Shown: in pieces, positions 15,153 to 23,114 of the stretch
Layout of the letters: each line of letters opens with the position of its first letter
Position numbering within the stretch: the stretch's first letter is position 1
Assembly: GCA_036271875.1 (NCBI GenBank)
Contig: DATAZU010000011.1
Location: forward strand, 29,839-93,838
Source: Galbitalea sp036271875
Lineage (GTDB): Bacteria > Actinomycetota > Actinomycetes > Actinomycetales > Microbacteriaceae
Reading direction: 5' to 3'
DNA length: 64,000 nt
Made by a program: the position numbers and the translations under genes
Notes under the pieces: model-generated
What the model was told of the DNA's origin: nothing
Databases searched by the model: none
Seen by the model: the letters and a program-made list of their open reading frames with translations, nothing else

Positions 15153-17285
15153 CTAGGGGATGGTTCCGACCCAGAGGCCGTCCTGGGCCCGGGTCATGGC
15201 AACGTAGAGCTGGCGCTTCTGAAGTTCTGTGTGTTCGGCCGCCGCACCCTCTTCGTGAACCGCGATCACGTTCTCCCCGGGCAGCAGTGACGACGGGACC
15301 TGCGCGAGCAGCACCTGCCGAAACTCGAGACCCTTGGCTCGCTTGACGGTTCCCACTTTCACGGCGTCAACGGGCTTGCCGTCGTAGTGCGTCAGCTCGA
15401 GCACCGGGATGTTGGCCTTCTGGAGAGCCGCAATCGCTGCGCGAACGCCGAACGTCGTCAGTGACAGGATGCCGATGTCTCCGAAGCTGAGATCCGCATC
15501 CGCGACCAGTGATCGGATCCGGCGGGGAATCTCGACGTCGTGCGCGGCGCGCGAGCTAAACCGGACGACGAGCGGAGCCGGGCCAGAGCGAGGAACTGTC
15601 ACCGCATCCGATGCATTCTCCTGGGCGCCCTCGATGTCAATGAAAGTGTCATCGGAGACCACAGATTCGGCGAGACGCAGGATCTCCTTGGTGTTGCGGT
15701 GATTCGTCGTCAGCACCGAGCCACGACCAGCGATCGAGATCCCGACCTCGCCCAGCGTGTAACCGCCGGGGTAGATGCTCTGCTTATAGTCGCCGATCAG
15801 GGTCATGCCGTCGGGCTTGTCGCCCACCAGCCTGTGCAGCATCCGCAACATGGATGCCGACAGGTCCTGCGCCTCGTCGATCACGACGGCGCCGTAGCGG
15901 GCATCCGGATGCTCGGCCAGCGACTGCTCGGCCATCAGAATGACGTCGGCCTCATCGTGGGCGTCTCGCGCAAGCATCCTGGCCTGGTATGCCGTGAACA
16001 GTTCCCAGACCGCCTTGCGCTGGTCGAGGTTCAACCCGCGAAGTCTGCCGGTGCGTCCGAGCTCCGCGTATTCTTCCCACTGCGTGATGCCGCGGCCCTT
16101 GATCACGTAGTCGATTTCGTCTTGCCAGTACGTTGGCTTGGGCTCGATGCGTCCCAGCAGACCGGGCGCCCCGATGGTGCGCCACACGATGTCGAACTCG
16201 GAGTCGGCAATAGCCGGCTGCAGGTTGGACCGGATGCCGCGGTCGGATAGCAGTCGCTTGGCGAAGGACTGCGTGCCGACGAACTCGATGCGCTCGCTGA
16301 TATCAGGCGCCAGTCGCTTCATGAATGTCGCCTGCACGGCGGGGAGGGTACTGACGAAGGATGTTACGAGCACGACGCCGGGTTGGGTGCGCGCGAGGTA
16401 GGCGGCGCGATGCAGGCCGACGATCGTCTTGCCGGTGCCTGCCGCGCCGCGGATGCGCGACGGTCCGTTGTAGTTGCGGCGGACGAGGCGCGCCTGGTCC
16501 GGATCGAGGAACGCCATCCATTCTTCCAGCGGCGGCGCCTTCACCACCTCGGAGACCTGGCGCATGAGCGAGGCGCTGCTCACGAGCGGGAGCGTGTATT
16601 CGACAACATCGCCCGTGGCGTCGTCGATTGCCGCCGGGGTCTCGCGATCCCGGTCGTCTTCGGTAGCTGTGGGAACGGAGACGATGCCACGCTGACGTGG
16701 TGCCGAGACGACCGGGAAGTAGTCGAGACTCGCGGCAAGCACCCTGTTGAACTGCTCCGGGGTGAATCGCAGCCCTCGCTCAAGGATGTAGCTGGCAGCC
16801 TGCGTCTCCGCGACCATTTCGACCGTGCCGATCCTGGCACGGATGTTAGAGCGTCCGGCGAGGACGACGAGGGCGTGCACTTCGCCGGGCGCTAGTCCGA
16901 TGTCGGCCATGGCGGCCTCGGTGGCATACGCGAGATCCGCGAGGCCGGCGAGGTCGTCCGTCACGTCCGTGTCCTGGCGGTAGATGCGACCCGCCTCGAT
17001 TGTCACGTCGCTCCACGACTTCGTGTCGACAACGTAGAGTCCGCTCGGTCCGACCACGATGAGGTCGACCTGCGAGTTGCGCAGGCCGGGCCAGCCGCGG
17101 TTGGGCAGCAGGTGGTAGCCGATCTCCGTCAGGGGATTCAGGGCGGCCAGCACCTCGCGTTCGACGTGCGGCTGGATGTTGTAGCGCGCGGCGGCCTTGC
17201 GGGCGAGCGCAGCGGCGCGTTCTCGCTTCTCGACCAGCAGGACTTGTCGACGCGAATCGACACCCGCGGATGATGCCGCAGTCAT
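15153..17285 (-). CDS. NERD-domain UvrD/Rep-like DNA helicase
   Basis: A protein of about 710 residues. The N-terminal NERD nuclease-related domain (about residues 35-160) shows the PD-(D/E)XK-like pattern in SQVDLIVVGPSGLYVVDTKSW. A superfamily I helicase follows: Walker A GAAGTGKT (about 300), Walker B VVIDEAQD (about 478), motif III LIGDYKQSIYPGG (about 507) and C-terminal motif VAMTRAQDGLW. It probably acts in DNA repair or defence, joining a nuclease to a helicase motor. The start MTAASSAG at 17285 is preceded by TGAGGA. The gene stands alone between convergent and same-strand genes, with no obvious partner. Confidence 0.88.
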   Translation of the reverse strand: MTAASSAGVDSRRQVLLVEKRERAAALARKAAARYNIQPHVEREVLAALNPLTEIGYHLLPNRGWPGLRNSQVDLIVVGPSGLYVVDTKSWSDVTIEAGRIYRQDTDVTDDLAGLADLAYATEAAMADIGLAPGEVHALVVLAGRSNIRARIGTVEMVAETQAASYILERGLRFTPEQFNRVLAASLDYFPVVSAPRQRGIVSVPTATEDDRDRETPAAIDDATGDVVEYTLPLVSSASLMRQVSEVVKAPPLEEWMAFLDPDQARLVRRNYNGPSRIRGAAGTGKTIVGLHRAAYLARTQPGVVLVTSFVSTLPAVQATFMKRLAPDISERIEFVGTQSFAKRLLSDRGIRSNLQPAIADSEFDIVWRTIGAPGLLGRIEPKPTYWQDEIDYVIKGRGITQWEEYAELGRTGRLRGLNLDQRKAVWELFTAYQARMLARDAHDEADVILMAEQSLAEHPDARYGAVVIDEAQDLSASMLRMLHRLVGDKPDGMTLIGDYKQSIYPGGYTLGEVGISIAGRGSVLTTNHRNTKEILRLAESVVSDDTFIDIEGAQENASDAVTVPRSGPAPLVVRFSSRAAHDVEIPRRIRSLVADADLSFGDIGILSLTTFGVRAAIAALQKANIPVLELTHYDGKPVDAVKVGTVKRAKGLEFRQVLLAQVPSSLLPGENVIAVHEEGAAAEHTELQKRQLYVAMTRAQDGLWVGTIP

Positions 17286-17429
17286 GAAATCCTCAGTTCC
17301 TGCCCGAACGAAAGTTGCTAGGTGGTTAGTGGGTGAGCCGACCATCAGGTCCAGCCCCTTGTTACGGATATCTCAGCTTCGCATGTCCCCCTGATAGAGG
17401 ACCATTCCACGTTCGGGGGACGGCGAGGT

Positions 17430-18080
17430 CTAGGACTTCGCGAGGCGCGCTGCCTCGCGCTTGCGGATGCGTGGCTTCATGATCGCGTCGGCAGGCCAGG
17501 TCAGAGCGAGAGCGAACATCGAGTAGTAGTGGATCGGCGGGATAAGCACGGCAAGCAGGAACGCGAGTATGAAGGCGCCGCTGGTAATCCCGACGCCCCA
17601 GAGCTGAACGGCCGAGATTGGGTGGCCGCGCTTCTGCAATTCGGGATGCCGGTACAGGTAGTAGCAGAGTCCGGTAAGCGCCAGGGTGCTCGCGAAACCG
17701 CAGGCGATGTAAATCGTGACCGTCAGCAGCGACGCGTCGTAAACAGCCGTGATTTCGGTGGGAAGCGGGATCACGACGATCGTGAACGCCCACGCGATGT
17801 CAATCCAGATGAGCGCGCCGGTCGACTTCGCGGTGCTGAGCAGGATCTCGTGGTTGCCAATCCAGAGTCGGGCAATGATCAGGAAACTCAGCGCGAAACC
17901 GAACATCTGACTGAGGTTGTCGTAAATGAGCGTCGGCAGCGGGATGTTGGCGGTGTTGTCGTTGGTCACGATCTCGACGAGCGGCAGGATCAGCAGCGTG
18001 ATCGCGATCGCGACCACAGCATCCGTGAAGAAAATGACCCGCTCGATGCCGCGCGGGTTCTCATCGAGCTCGGCTTCCAT
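17430..18080 (-). CDS. TMEM175-family potassium channel-like protein (DUF1211)
   Basis: A 216-residue membrane protein with six hydrophobic helices. The first helix carries the family signature RVIFFTDAVVAIAITLL (R-x3-F-[ST]-D), which lines the pore in bacterial TMEM175 channels. The length fits the single six-helix subunit that forms tetramers. Expected role: K+ conductance at the cytoplasmic membrane, physiological trigger unknown. TAGCCT lies 7 nt upstream of the ATG at 18080, which fixes the start despite a much longer open frame. It is divergent from the amino acid permease. Confidence 0.85.
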   Translation of the reverse strand: MEAELDENPRGIERVIFFTDAVVAIAITLLILPLVEIVTNDNTANIPLPTLIYDNLSQMFGFALSFLIIARLWIGNHEILLSTAKSTGALIWIDIAWAFTIVVIPLPTEITAVYDASLLTVTIYIACGFASTLALTGLCYYLYRHPELQKRGHPISAVQLWGVGITSGAFILAFLLAVLIPPIHYYSMFALALTWPADAIMKPRIRKREAARLAKS

Positions 18081-18320
18081 GTCGATAAGGCTATGGCAGT
18101 ACGCGGAAGCGGTCCCGGGCGTCCAGGAATTCCGGATGCGCAGCCGAAAACGCCAATATCGACGGAATGCGCGGACTTTAGCGCATTTTGCAATGGAATC
18201 AACTGTTGGCAGGGGGTCGCTGCCGCGATATCGTGTTGTCACGGGTGGTTCGATGGAGAACCGCCAGGCCGTATCCGGATCTGATCGCGCATCGCGATGT
18301 CCCCCGAAGGAGCGTTCCCC

Positions 18321-20078
18321 ATGTCGTCTGCAGTCCAACAAACGAAAGGGGTGACCGAAAGCAAGGGGCTCAAGTCGGGCGCGCTCGGGCTTGTCTCGAG
18401 CGTTGTCGTCGGTGTCGCATCCACGGCGCCGGCCTACAGCCTTGCCGCAGCCCTCGGCTTCATCGTCATCAGCGGTGTCGGCAGCAACATCGTCGGCGTT
18501 CACGCGCCCGGTGTCATCCTGCTGGCCTTCGTGCCCATGTACCTCATCGCCGTCGCGTACCAGGAACTCAACAAGGCGGAACCGGACTGCGGTACGACCT
18601 TCACGTGGGCGGCGAGAACATTTGGACCCGTCGCGGGGTGGCTCGGTGGCTGGGGAATCATCGTCGCCGATGTCATCGTCATGGCGAACCTCGCGCAGAT
18701 CGCCGGGCAGACGACATTCGGCCTGATCGGAAATATCGGCTCGTTGATCGGCGACAACGCGGCTGCCAGTTACTGGGGCGGAATTGCGACGAACTACTGG
18801 TGGGAGCTCGCGGCCGGCCTCGTCTGGATCGCCCTGATGACCTGGATCTGCTACCGCGGCATCGAGATCTCGGCTCGCCTCCAGCAGATCCTGCTTTCCA
18901 TCGAGGTGGTTGTGCTGATCATCTTCGCCGTTTTCGCGCTGGTGAAGGTTGGCACGGGCAACGGTGTCGCGGGTATTTCTCTCCCCGTAAACATCGACTG
19001 GTTCAACCCGTTCACCCTGAACTTCGGAGCGGTGCTCGCCCCCGGACTTCTCGCTGCCATCTTCATCTACTGGGGCTGGGACACGGCGGTGTCCATCAAC
19101 GAGGAGACGGCGGACCCGTCGAAGACCCCCGGCCGCGCGGCCATCATCTCGACGGTACTGCTGCTCGTGACCTACGCGATTGTCTCGACCGCTGCGGTGT
19201 CGTTCGCGGGAATCGGCGACAAGGGCATTGGACTTTCGAATGGCAACAACTCGGACAACGTGTTCCTTTCGCTCGGCCCGAAGCTCTTCGGCGACAGCCC
19301 CATTGGCCATATCCTGCTGATTCTGCTCACCATTTCCATCCTTACGTCGGCGTCGGCATCCACTCAGACGACGATCCTTCCGACGGCTCGAACATCGCTC
19401 TCGATGGCCGTGTATAAGGCCATCCCGGAGAAGTTTGCGCGCATTCACCCCAGATTCTTGACGCCGACCTGGTCGACGGTTGCGATGGGAATCGTTTCGA
19501 TCGCGTTCTACGCGCTGGTCACGATCGTGAACAACGATCTGCTGACGCCGCTGGTCGACTCAATCGGGTTGATGATCGCCTTCTACTACGGGCTTACCGG
19601 ATTCGCGTGCGTCTGGTTCTACCGAAAGAGTTTCTACAAGACGTTTAGAGACACCATCATGAGATTCGTGTTCCCGCTGTTGGGCGCGCTGATGCTGGCG
19701 GCGGCATTCGGCTTCGGGCTCTACTCGTATGCGGCTGCGGATTGGGAAGTCGATTCGCACGGCAACAATCTCGCAGTGAACTTCTTCGGTTGGGTGGTCG
19801 GCGACGACGCGGTTATCGGCGTCGGCGGCATCCTGGTCGGGCTCGTGCTGATGTTCATCTGGCGGGCGCGTCGCCCCGACTTCTTCCGTGGTGAGACGCT
19901 CGCGAAGATGTCCGACGACTACGTACTCGCGCCCGGAGACGGCCGCATCGCGACCTTCGGCCTGCCCGACTCCGGTCGGATGCCCGAGGTCATTGCACCC
20001 GACCTGTCGAACCTGCCCAAGGGGCAGACGGCGGTTGACGCGGTCACCGGCGAAGAGATCGAGAAACCGAAGCAGTAG
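18321..20078 (+). CDS. APC-superfamily amino acid permease
   Basis: A 585-residue permease with about 12 hydrophobic helices and a hydrophilic C-terminal tail. The first helix has the APC unwound Gly-rich stretch (VSSVVVGVASTAPAYS), and the second region has PDCGTTFTWAARTFGP and GGWGII. It probably imports an amino acid or amine by cation symport; substrate unknown. The ATG at 18321 has AGGAG nine bases upstream. An in-frame alternative start lies eight codons upstream. The 240-bp gap to the divergent TMEM175 gene holds no further recognisable feature. Confidence 0.9.
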   Translation: MSSAVQQTKGVTESKGLKSGALGLVSSVVVGVASTAPAYSLAAALGFIVISGVGSNIVGVHAPGVILLAFVPMYLIAVAYQELNKAEPDCGTTFTWAARTFGPVAGWLGGWGIIVADVIVMANLAQIAGQTTFGLIGNIGSLIGDNAAASYWGGIATNYWWELAAGLVWIALMTWICYRGIEISARLQQILLSIEVVVLIIFAVFALVKVGTGNGVAGISLPVNIDWFNPFTLNFGAVLAPGLLAAIFIYWGWDTAVSINEETADPSKTPGRAAIISTVLLLVTYAIVSTAAVSFAGIGDKGIGLSNGNNSDNVFLSLGPKLFGDSPIGHILLILLTISILTSASASTQTTILPTARTSLSMAVYKAIPEKFARIHPRFLTPTWSTVAMGIVSIAFYALVTIVNNDLLTPLVDSIGLMIAFYYGLTGFACVWFYRKSFYKTFRDTIMRFVFPLLGALMLAAAFGFGLYSYAAADWEVDSHGNNLAVNFFGWVVGDDAVIGVGGILVGLVLMFIWRARRPDFFRGETLAKMSDDYVLAPGDGRIATFGLPDSGRMPEVIAPDLSNLPKGQTAVDAVTGEEIEKPKQ

Positions 20079-20085
20079 TCGGCGG

Positions 20086-20190
20086 CAAGGTTTCGATACG
20101 TTTCGCTACTCGATCACCGACCGAACCGGTGGTCGAGTGGCGAACCGCCGAACCCGTGGTCGAGTGGCGCGAAGCGCGTGTCGAGACCTG
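20086..20190. repeat. REP-like imperfect palindrome with a 27-bp direct repeat
   Basis: Between convergent genes lies AGGTTTCGATACG...CTCGATCACC, mirrored imperfectly by GTGGTCGAGTGGCG...GTCGAGACCT. GTGGTCGAGTGGCG occurs twice (20129-20142 and 20156-20169, period 27). This resembles the GGTTTCGACACGCT/GGTGGTCGAG family of dispersed palindromes common in actinobacterial genomes. It may also serve as the terminator of the permease gene. Confidence 0.7.
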
Positions 20191-20198
20191 GCTGGGGG

Positions 20199-20666
20199 TC
20201 AGTTCGCGACGAGCGAGTTTCCCAGTGCATCGAGGTTCCATCCGCTGCCCTCTTCGCGCAGCGACGGCTTCTCGTGTCCGTCGAAGTACGCGCCGGTCTC
20301 GGTAAACGTGAGCTTCGTGCCATCCTTCACCGTGGTCAACTCGACGACCGTGAGCGATGACGAGAGCTTCACGCCTCCGACGTACATGTTGTAGCTCCAG
20401 GTGATGCGCTCGTTCTCGACGATGTCGAGGTAGATCGCGTCGAACGTGTGGATCTCGCCCATGTATTCGCCGCTCTCGATCTCGCGGCCACCCTCACGGA
20501 AGTCGAAGTCCCACCGCGTAGCACCGCGATTGTCCGGGTCGCCGAACCACTTTGCTTTCTGTTCCTTGTCGGCCCACGCTGCGAACACGCGATCGCGGGG
20601 TACGGGATAGACGCGTTCGAGTGCGAACGTCCCGTGCTCGACGCTCCGGTTGGTTATTTCGGTCAC
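20199..20666 (-). CDS. SRPBCC (AHSA1-like) domain protein
   Basis: A 155-residue SRPBCC protein: LERVYPVPRDRVFAAWADKEQK near residue 16, KWFGDP near 38, FREGGREIESGEYMGEIHTF near 55 and HEKPSLREEGSGWNLDALG at the end, the AHSA1-type C-terminal helix. The ligand is unknown. The GTG start overlaps the stop of the upstream ArsR gene (GTGA) and is preceded by GAAGGAG, so the pair is translationally coupled. It is a second copy of the arrangement at 10280-11103, but the sequences differ considerably. Confidence 0.9.
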   Translation of the reverse strand: MTEITNRSVEHGTFALERVYPVPRDRVFAAWADKEQKAKWFGDPDNRGATRWDFDFREGGREIESGEYMGEIHTFDAIYLDIVENERITWSYNMYVGGVKLSSSLTVVELTTVKDGTKLTFTETGAYFDGHEKPSLREEGSGWNLDALGNSLVAN

Positions 20667-21004
20667 TGTGTATCTCCTTCTGTCGTGGCCACCATGAACA
20701 TGCTCAATCGGTCGAGACGTCGGGCCCAGAGCGCCCTTCGATCCGCAATCCACTGTTGGGCCTGGTTCAGCACGTCCGGCTCGAGGGAACAACTGCGAAC
20801 CCGGCCAATCTTGCGGGTACTCACGATTCCGCTCTTCTCCAGGACGTTCAGGTGCTGCTGAACCGCTGGCAGCGATATGTTCAGCGGCTCGGCCAGCTCA
20901 CTCATGGATGCGGAGCCGCGGCTCAGTCGATCGATCATGCTGCGGCGACTGGGATCCGCGAGGGCCGCGAAGAGGGCATCGAGCGGATCCGATTGCTTAA
21001 GCAT
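20663..21004 (-). CDS. ArsR-family winged-helix transcriptional regulator
   Basis: A 113-residue ArsR-type regulator: LDALFAALADPSRRSMIDRL near residue 8, ASMSELAEPLNISLPAVQQH as the helix-turn-helix (about 32-51), then LNVLEKSGIVSTRKIGRVRS with the wing. No metal-binding Cys motif is present. The ATG at 21004 is only five bases from a TACTTA -10 box, so the mRNA is probably leaderless. A palindrome overlaps that box. It forms an operon with the SRPBCC gene and is divergent from the DGPF-ECF42 pair. Confidence 0.9.
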   Translation of the reverse strand: MLKQSDPLDALFAALADPSRRSMIDRLSRGSASMSELAEPLNISLPAVQQHLNVLEKSGIVSTRKIGRVRSCSLEPDVLNQAQQWIADRRALWARRLDRLSMFMVATTEGDTQ

Positions 21005-21005
21005 G

Positions 21006-21039
21006 TACTTAAGTATTGCTCTCCGAAAAAAAATGTCAA
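21006..21039 (-). promoter_or_regulatory. Leaderless promoter with overlapping palindrome for arsR
   Basis: On the minus strand: -35 TTGACA (21034-21039), 18-nt spacer containing eight T, -10 TACTTA (21010-21015). The -10 lies inside a perfect 10-bp palindrome TACTTAAGTA (21006-21015), and another CTTAAG lies just inside the gene. Autorepression by the ArsR protein at this palindrome is inferred. Confidence 0.75.
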
Positions 21040-21107
21040 GTGATGTCGTTGTGAGGGTCATTGAGTTCGTCGTACTCACGTACCGTCTAATCAAGGAGGA
21101 ACTCTCG

Positions 21108-21443
21108 ATGGAATACCTGATGTTTGTCTGCACCGACGCCGATACCGATACCGACAAAGCGGCTGAACCGGATATCGAAGAGTGGCTCGCCGAAGGCGAT
21201 CGCCGAGGAATCCGGAAGCAGGGCGACCGCCTCGTGGTGCCCAAGGAGGCGCGCACGATTCGGGTGCGCAACGGCGAGACGCTCGTCACCGATGGTCCCT
21301 TCGCGGAAACCAAGGAGTGGATCGCCGGCTACGACCTGCTCGAGTGCAAGGACCTCGACGAGGCCGTCGAGTACGCGTCGCGGCATCCGATGGCGCGGGC
21401 GGGACGTATCGAGATACGCGCCATCTGGCCGTGGGAGGGCTGA
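21108..21443 (+). CDS. YCII/DGPF domain protein
   Basis: A 111-residue protein beginning MEYLMFVCTDAD and carrying the DGPF signature TDGPFAETKEWIAGYDLLEC (about residues 64-83), which defines the YCII-related proteins encoded next to ECF42 sigma factors. The fold is a small ferredoxin-like dimer; biochemical function unknown. AAGGAGGAACTCTCG precedes the ATG, a strong ribosome binding site. It sits directly upstream of the sigma factor gene, in the order usual for this pair. Confidence 0.93.
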   Translation: MEYLMFVCTDADTDTDKAAEPDIEEWLAEGDRRGIRKQGDRLVVPKEARTIRVRNGETLVTDGPFAETKEWIAGYDLLECKDLDEAVEYASRHPMARAGRIEIRAIWPWEG

Positions 21444-21459
21444 GCTTCGAGGATGCATC

Positions 21460-22671
21460 CTGTCGGCGCGTGACGCACTGAACGCGACGCGCGTCGACGA
21501 TCTGATTGCTGCCGTCCACAAATCGGACTGGGGCAGGATCGTCGGCGCGCTGATCCGCATGACCGGCGACTGGACGCTGGCAGAAGATGCAACGCAGGAT
21601 GCGTTCGCCGCAGCCCTCACCCGGTGGCCGAGCGACGGCGTCCCCAATAATCCCGCCGCCTGGCTAATGACAGCGGCGCGAAACAAGGCGATTGACCGCA
21701 TCCGTTCGGCTGGTTCCGCGCGGCGACGCGAGAAGGAGGTGACACTCTTGGCGACCCTGCAGTCGGACGAACACGACATCGAGGACGATCGCCTGCGTCT
21801 CATCTTTACCTGCTGTCATCCCGCGCTCGCGCTTTCCGCGCGTGTGGCGCTGACGCTTCGCATCGTCGCCGGGCTCACTGTTTCCGAGATCGCTGCGGCG
21901 TTCCTGGTGTCCGAGTCGACGATGGCACAGCGGCTGGTTCGAGCTCGGCGCAAGGTCGAGGATGCCGGCATGCCGTACCGGGTGCCGCCGGCCGAGCTTC
22001 TGGGCGAACGGCTCGATGGCGTTCTCGCTGTGCTCTATCTCGTCTTCAACGAGGGCTACGGCGGAGAGCAGCGGAACGAGCTCGTCGATTCGGCGCTGTC
22101 GATGACGCGCGCCCTGGTCGAGCTTATGCCGGGCGAGTCGGAGGCGCGCGGACTGCTCGCGTTGATGCTGGTGCAGAACTCGCGTCGGGACGCTCGACTC
22201 GGGCCCGCTGGCGAACAACTCACCCTCGAAGAACAGGATCGGGCGCTGTGGCATCGGGATGAGATCGAGCGTGGGCTGGTCGCGCTGTCATCGGCATCCG
22301 GGCGGGGTGCGTATGTGCTGCAGGCGCGGATCGCGGCGTGCCACGCGCGCGCGGCGACAGCCGACGACACCGACTGGGCGTCGATCCTCGCGCTGTACGA
22401 CGAATTGCTCGCGCTGACGCCGTCGCCCGTCATCCGGCTGAACCGGGCGATCGCCGTCGGCATGCTCGAGGGGCCGGATGCGGGACTCGCCCTGCTCGAC
22501 GAGCTGAGGCTCGATGGCTATCGCTGGCTACCGATCGCCCAGGGTGACCTGCATCGACGTGCCGGTCGAACCGCTGAAGCGGCGCAGCGTTTTCGCCTGG
22601 CGCTCGGGCTTGCCGCATCCGATTCGGAGCGTCGCGAGCTGGAACGCCGACTGGCCGCGCTTGACGAGTGA
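21460..22671 (+). CDS. ECF42-type RNA polymerase sigma factor
   Basis: A sigma factor of about 403 residues with an ECF core and a long C-terminal TPR-like extension, as in the ECF42 group. Sigma-2 is at about residues 20-85 (WTLAEDATQDAFAAALTRWP, AAWLMTAARNKAIDRIR), sigma-4 at about 115-170 (ALTLRIVAGLTVSEIAAAFL, STMAQRLVRARRKV). The extension starts with LAVLYLVFNEGY, an ECF42 hallmark. No ATG, GTG or TTG exists in frame between the upstream stop and the conserved region; the best start is CTG at 21460 with AGGA six bases upstream. The in-frame ATG at 21292 would overlap the DGPF gene by 152 bp. No anti-sigma gene is present, as expected for this group. Confidence 0.85.
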   Translation: MSARDALNATRVDDLIAAVHKSDWGRIVGALIRMTGDWTLAEDATQDAFAAALTRWPSDGVPNNPAAWLMTAARNKAIDRIRSAGSARRREKEVTLLATLQSDEHDIEDDRLRLIFTCCHPALALSARVALTLRIVAGLTVSEIAAAFLVSESTMAQRLVRARRKVEDAGMPYRVPPAELLGERLDGVLAVLYLVFNEGYGGEQRNELVDSALSMTRALVELMPGESEARGLLALMLVQNSRRDARLGPAGEQLTLEEQDRALWHRDEIERGLVALSSASGRGAYVLQARIAACHARAATADDTDWASILALYDELLALTPSPVIRLNRAIAVGMLEGPDAGLALLDELRLDGYRWLPIAQGDLHRRAGRTAEAAQRFRLALGLAASDSERRELERRLAALDE

Positions 22672-22745
22672 CACCCGAGTCGTGGTGCAATCGGGCGAAA
22701 ATCTGTGGAGAATAGACTCAACGCGTTTCCAGCAGTCAGGACACC

Positions 22746-22922
22746 ATGAACGTCTTCTACTTCATCATCGCCTTCGTCGTCTTCCTTGGCGGAATCGCCC
22801 TGTTCGCGTTCGCGTTTGACGTTCCGCAGTTCCAGGCCGTGATGTTCGTCGGGGGCATCGCTGCCATCTCGATTTCGCTGGCGATCCCGTTCCACATCCT
22901 GGGCCACGGGGAGCAGCGCTAG
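22746..22922 (+). CDS. Small two-helix membrane protein (58 residues)
   Basis: The gene encodes 58 residues with two hydrophobic helices (FYFIIAFVVFLGGIALFAFA and, after a short polar loop, a second ending in AIPFHILG) and a charged HGEQR tail. I do not recognise the family. Codon composition is like its neighbours, and a TAGACT hexamer at 22713-22718 could be its -10, giving a leader of about 25 nt. A long GC hairpin follows 57 bp after the stop. Confidence 0.6.
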   Translation: MNVFYFIIAFVVFLGGIALFAFAFDVPQFQAVMFVGGIAAISISLAIPFHILGHGEQR

Positions 22923-22979
22923 GTCTCTCTTCCCGCGTCATTCGGGCGCGTGCAGGTCGGTGTTGGTCGGACCTGGGTT

Positions 22980-23038
22980 GTGAGGGGCGGCGAAAGGCCC
23001 TTCCCGGCACGGTTTTAGGGCCCTTTGCCGCCCCTCAC
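22980..23038. terminator. Long GC-rich hairpin
   Basis: A 21-bp inverted repeat with one mismatch and one G-T pair (arms 22980-23000 and 23018-23038, beginning GTGAGGGGCGGC) encloses a 17-nt loop. It lies after the small membrane protein gene and before the LCP gene on the same strand, so it probably terminates the former. There is no T tract after the stem. Confidence 0.7.
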
Positions 23039-23114
23039 CGGAAGCTTGGTGCCAATTCGGGAACGCGGCGCGTTTCGGAGCCTCTGCACAGATGAGTTCT
23101 GCTTATTCTTCGAT

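Noticed and set aside
18081..19448. Upstream extension of the TMEM175 frame to 672 codons
   Set aside because: The extra part is antisense to the amino acid permease and highly charged low-complexity sequence; the channel starts at 18080 with a -10 box seven bases upstream.
20086..20190. CRISPR-like direct repeats
   Set aside because: Only two partial copies with a 27-bp period, matching the dispersed actinobacterial palindrome rather than a repeat-spacer array; no cas genes.
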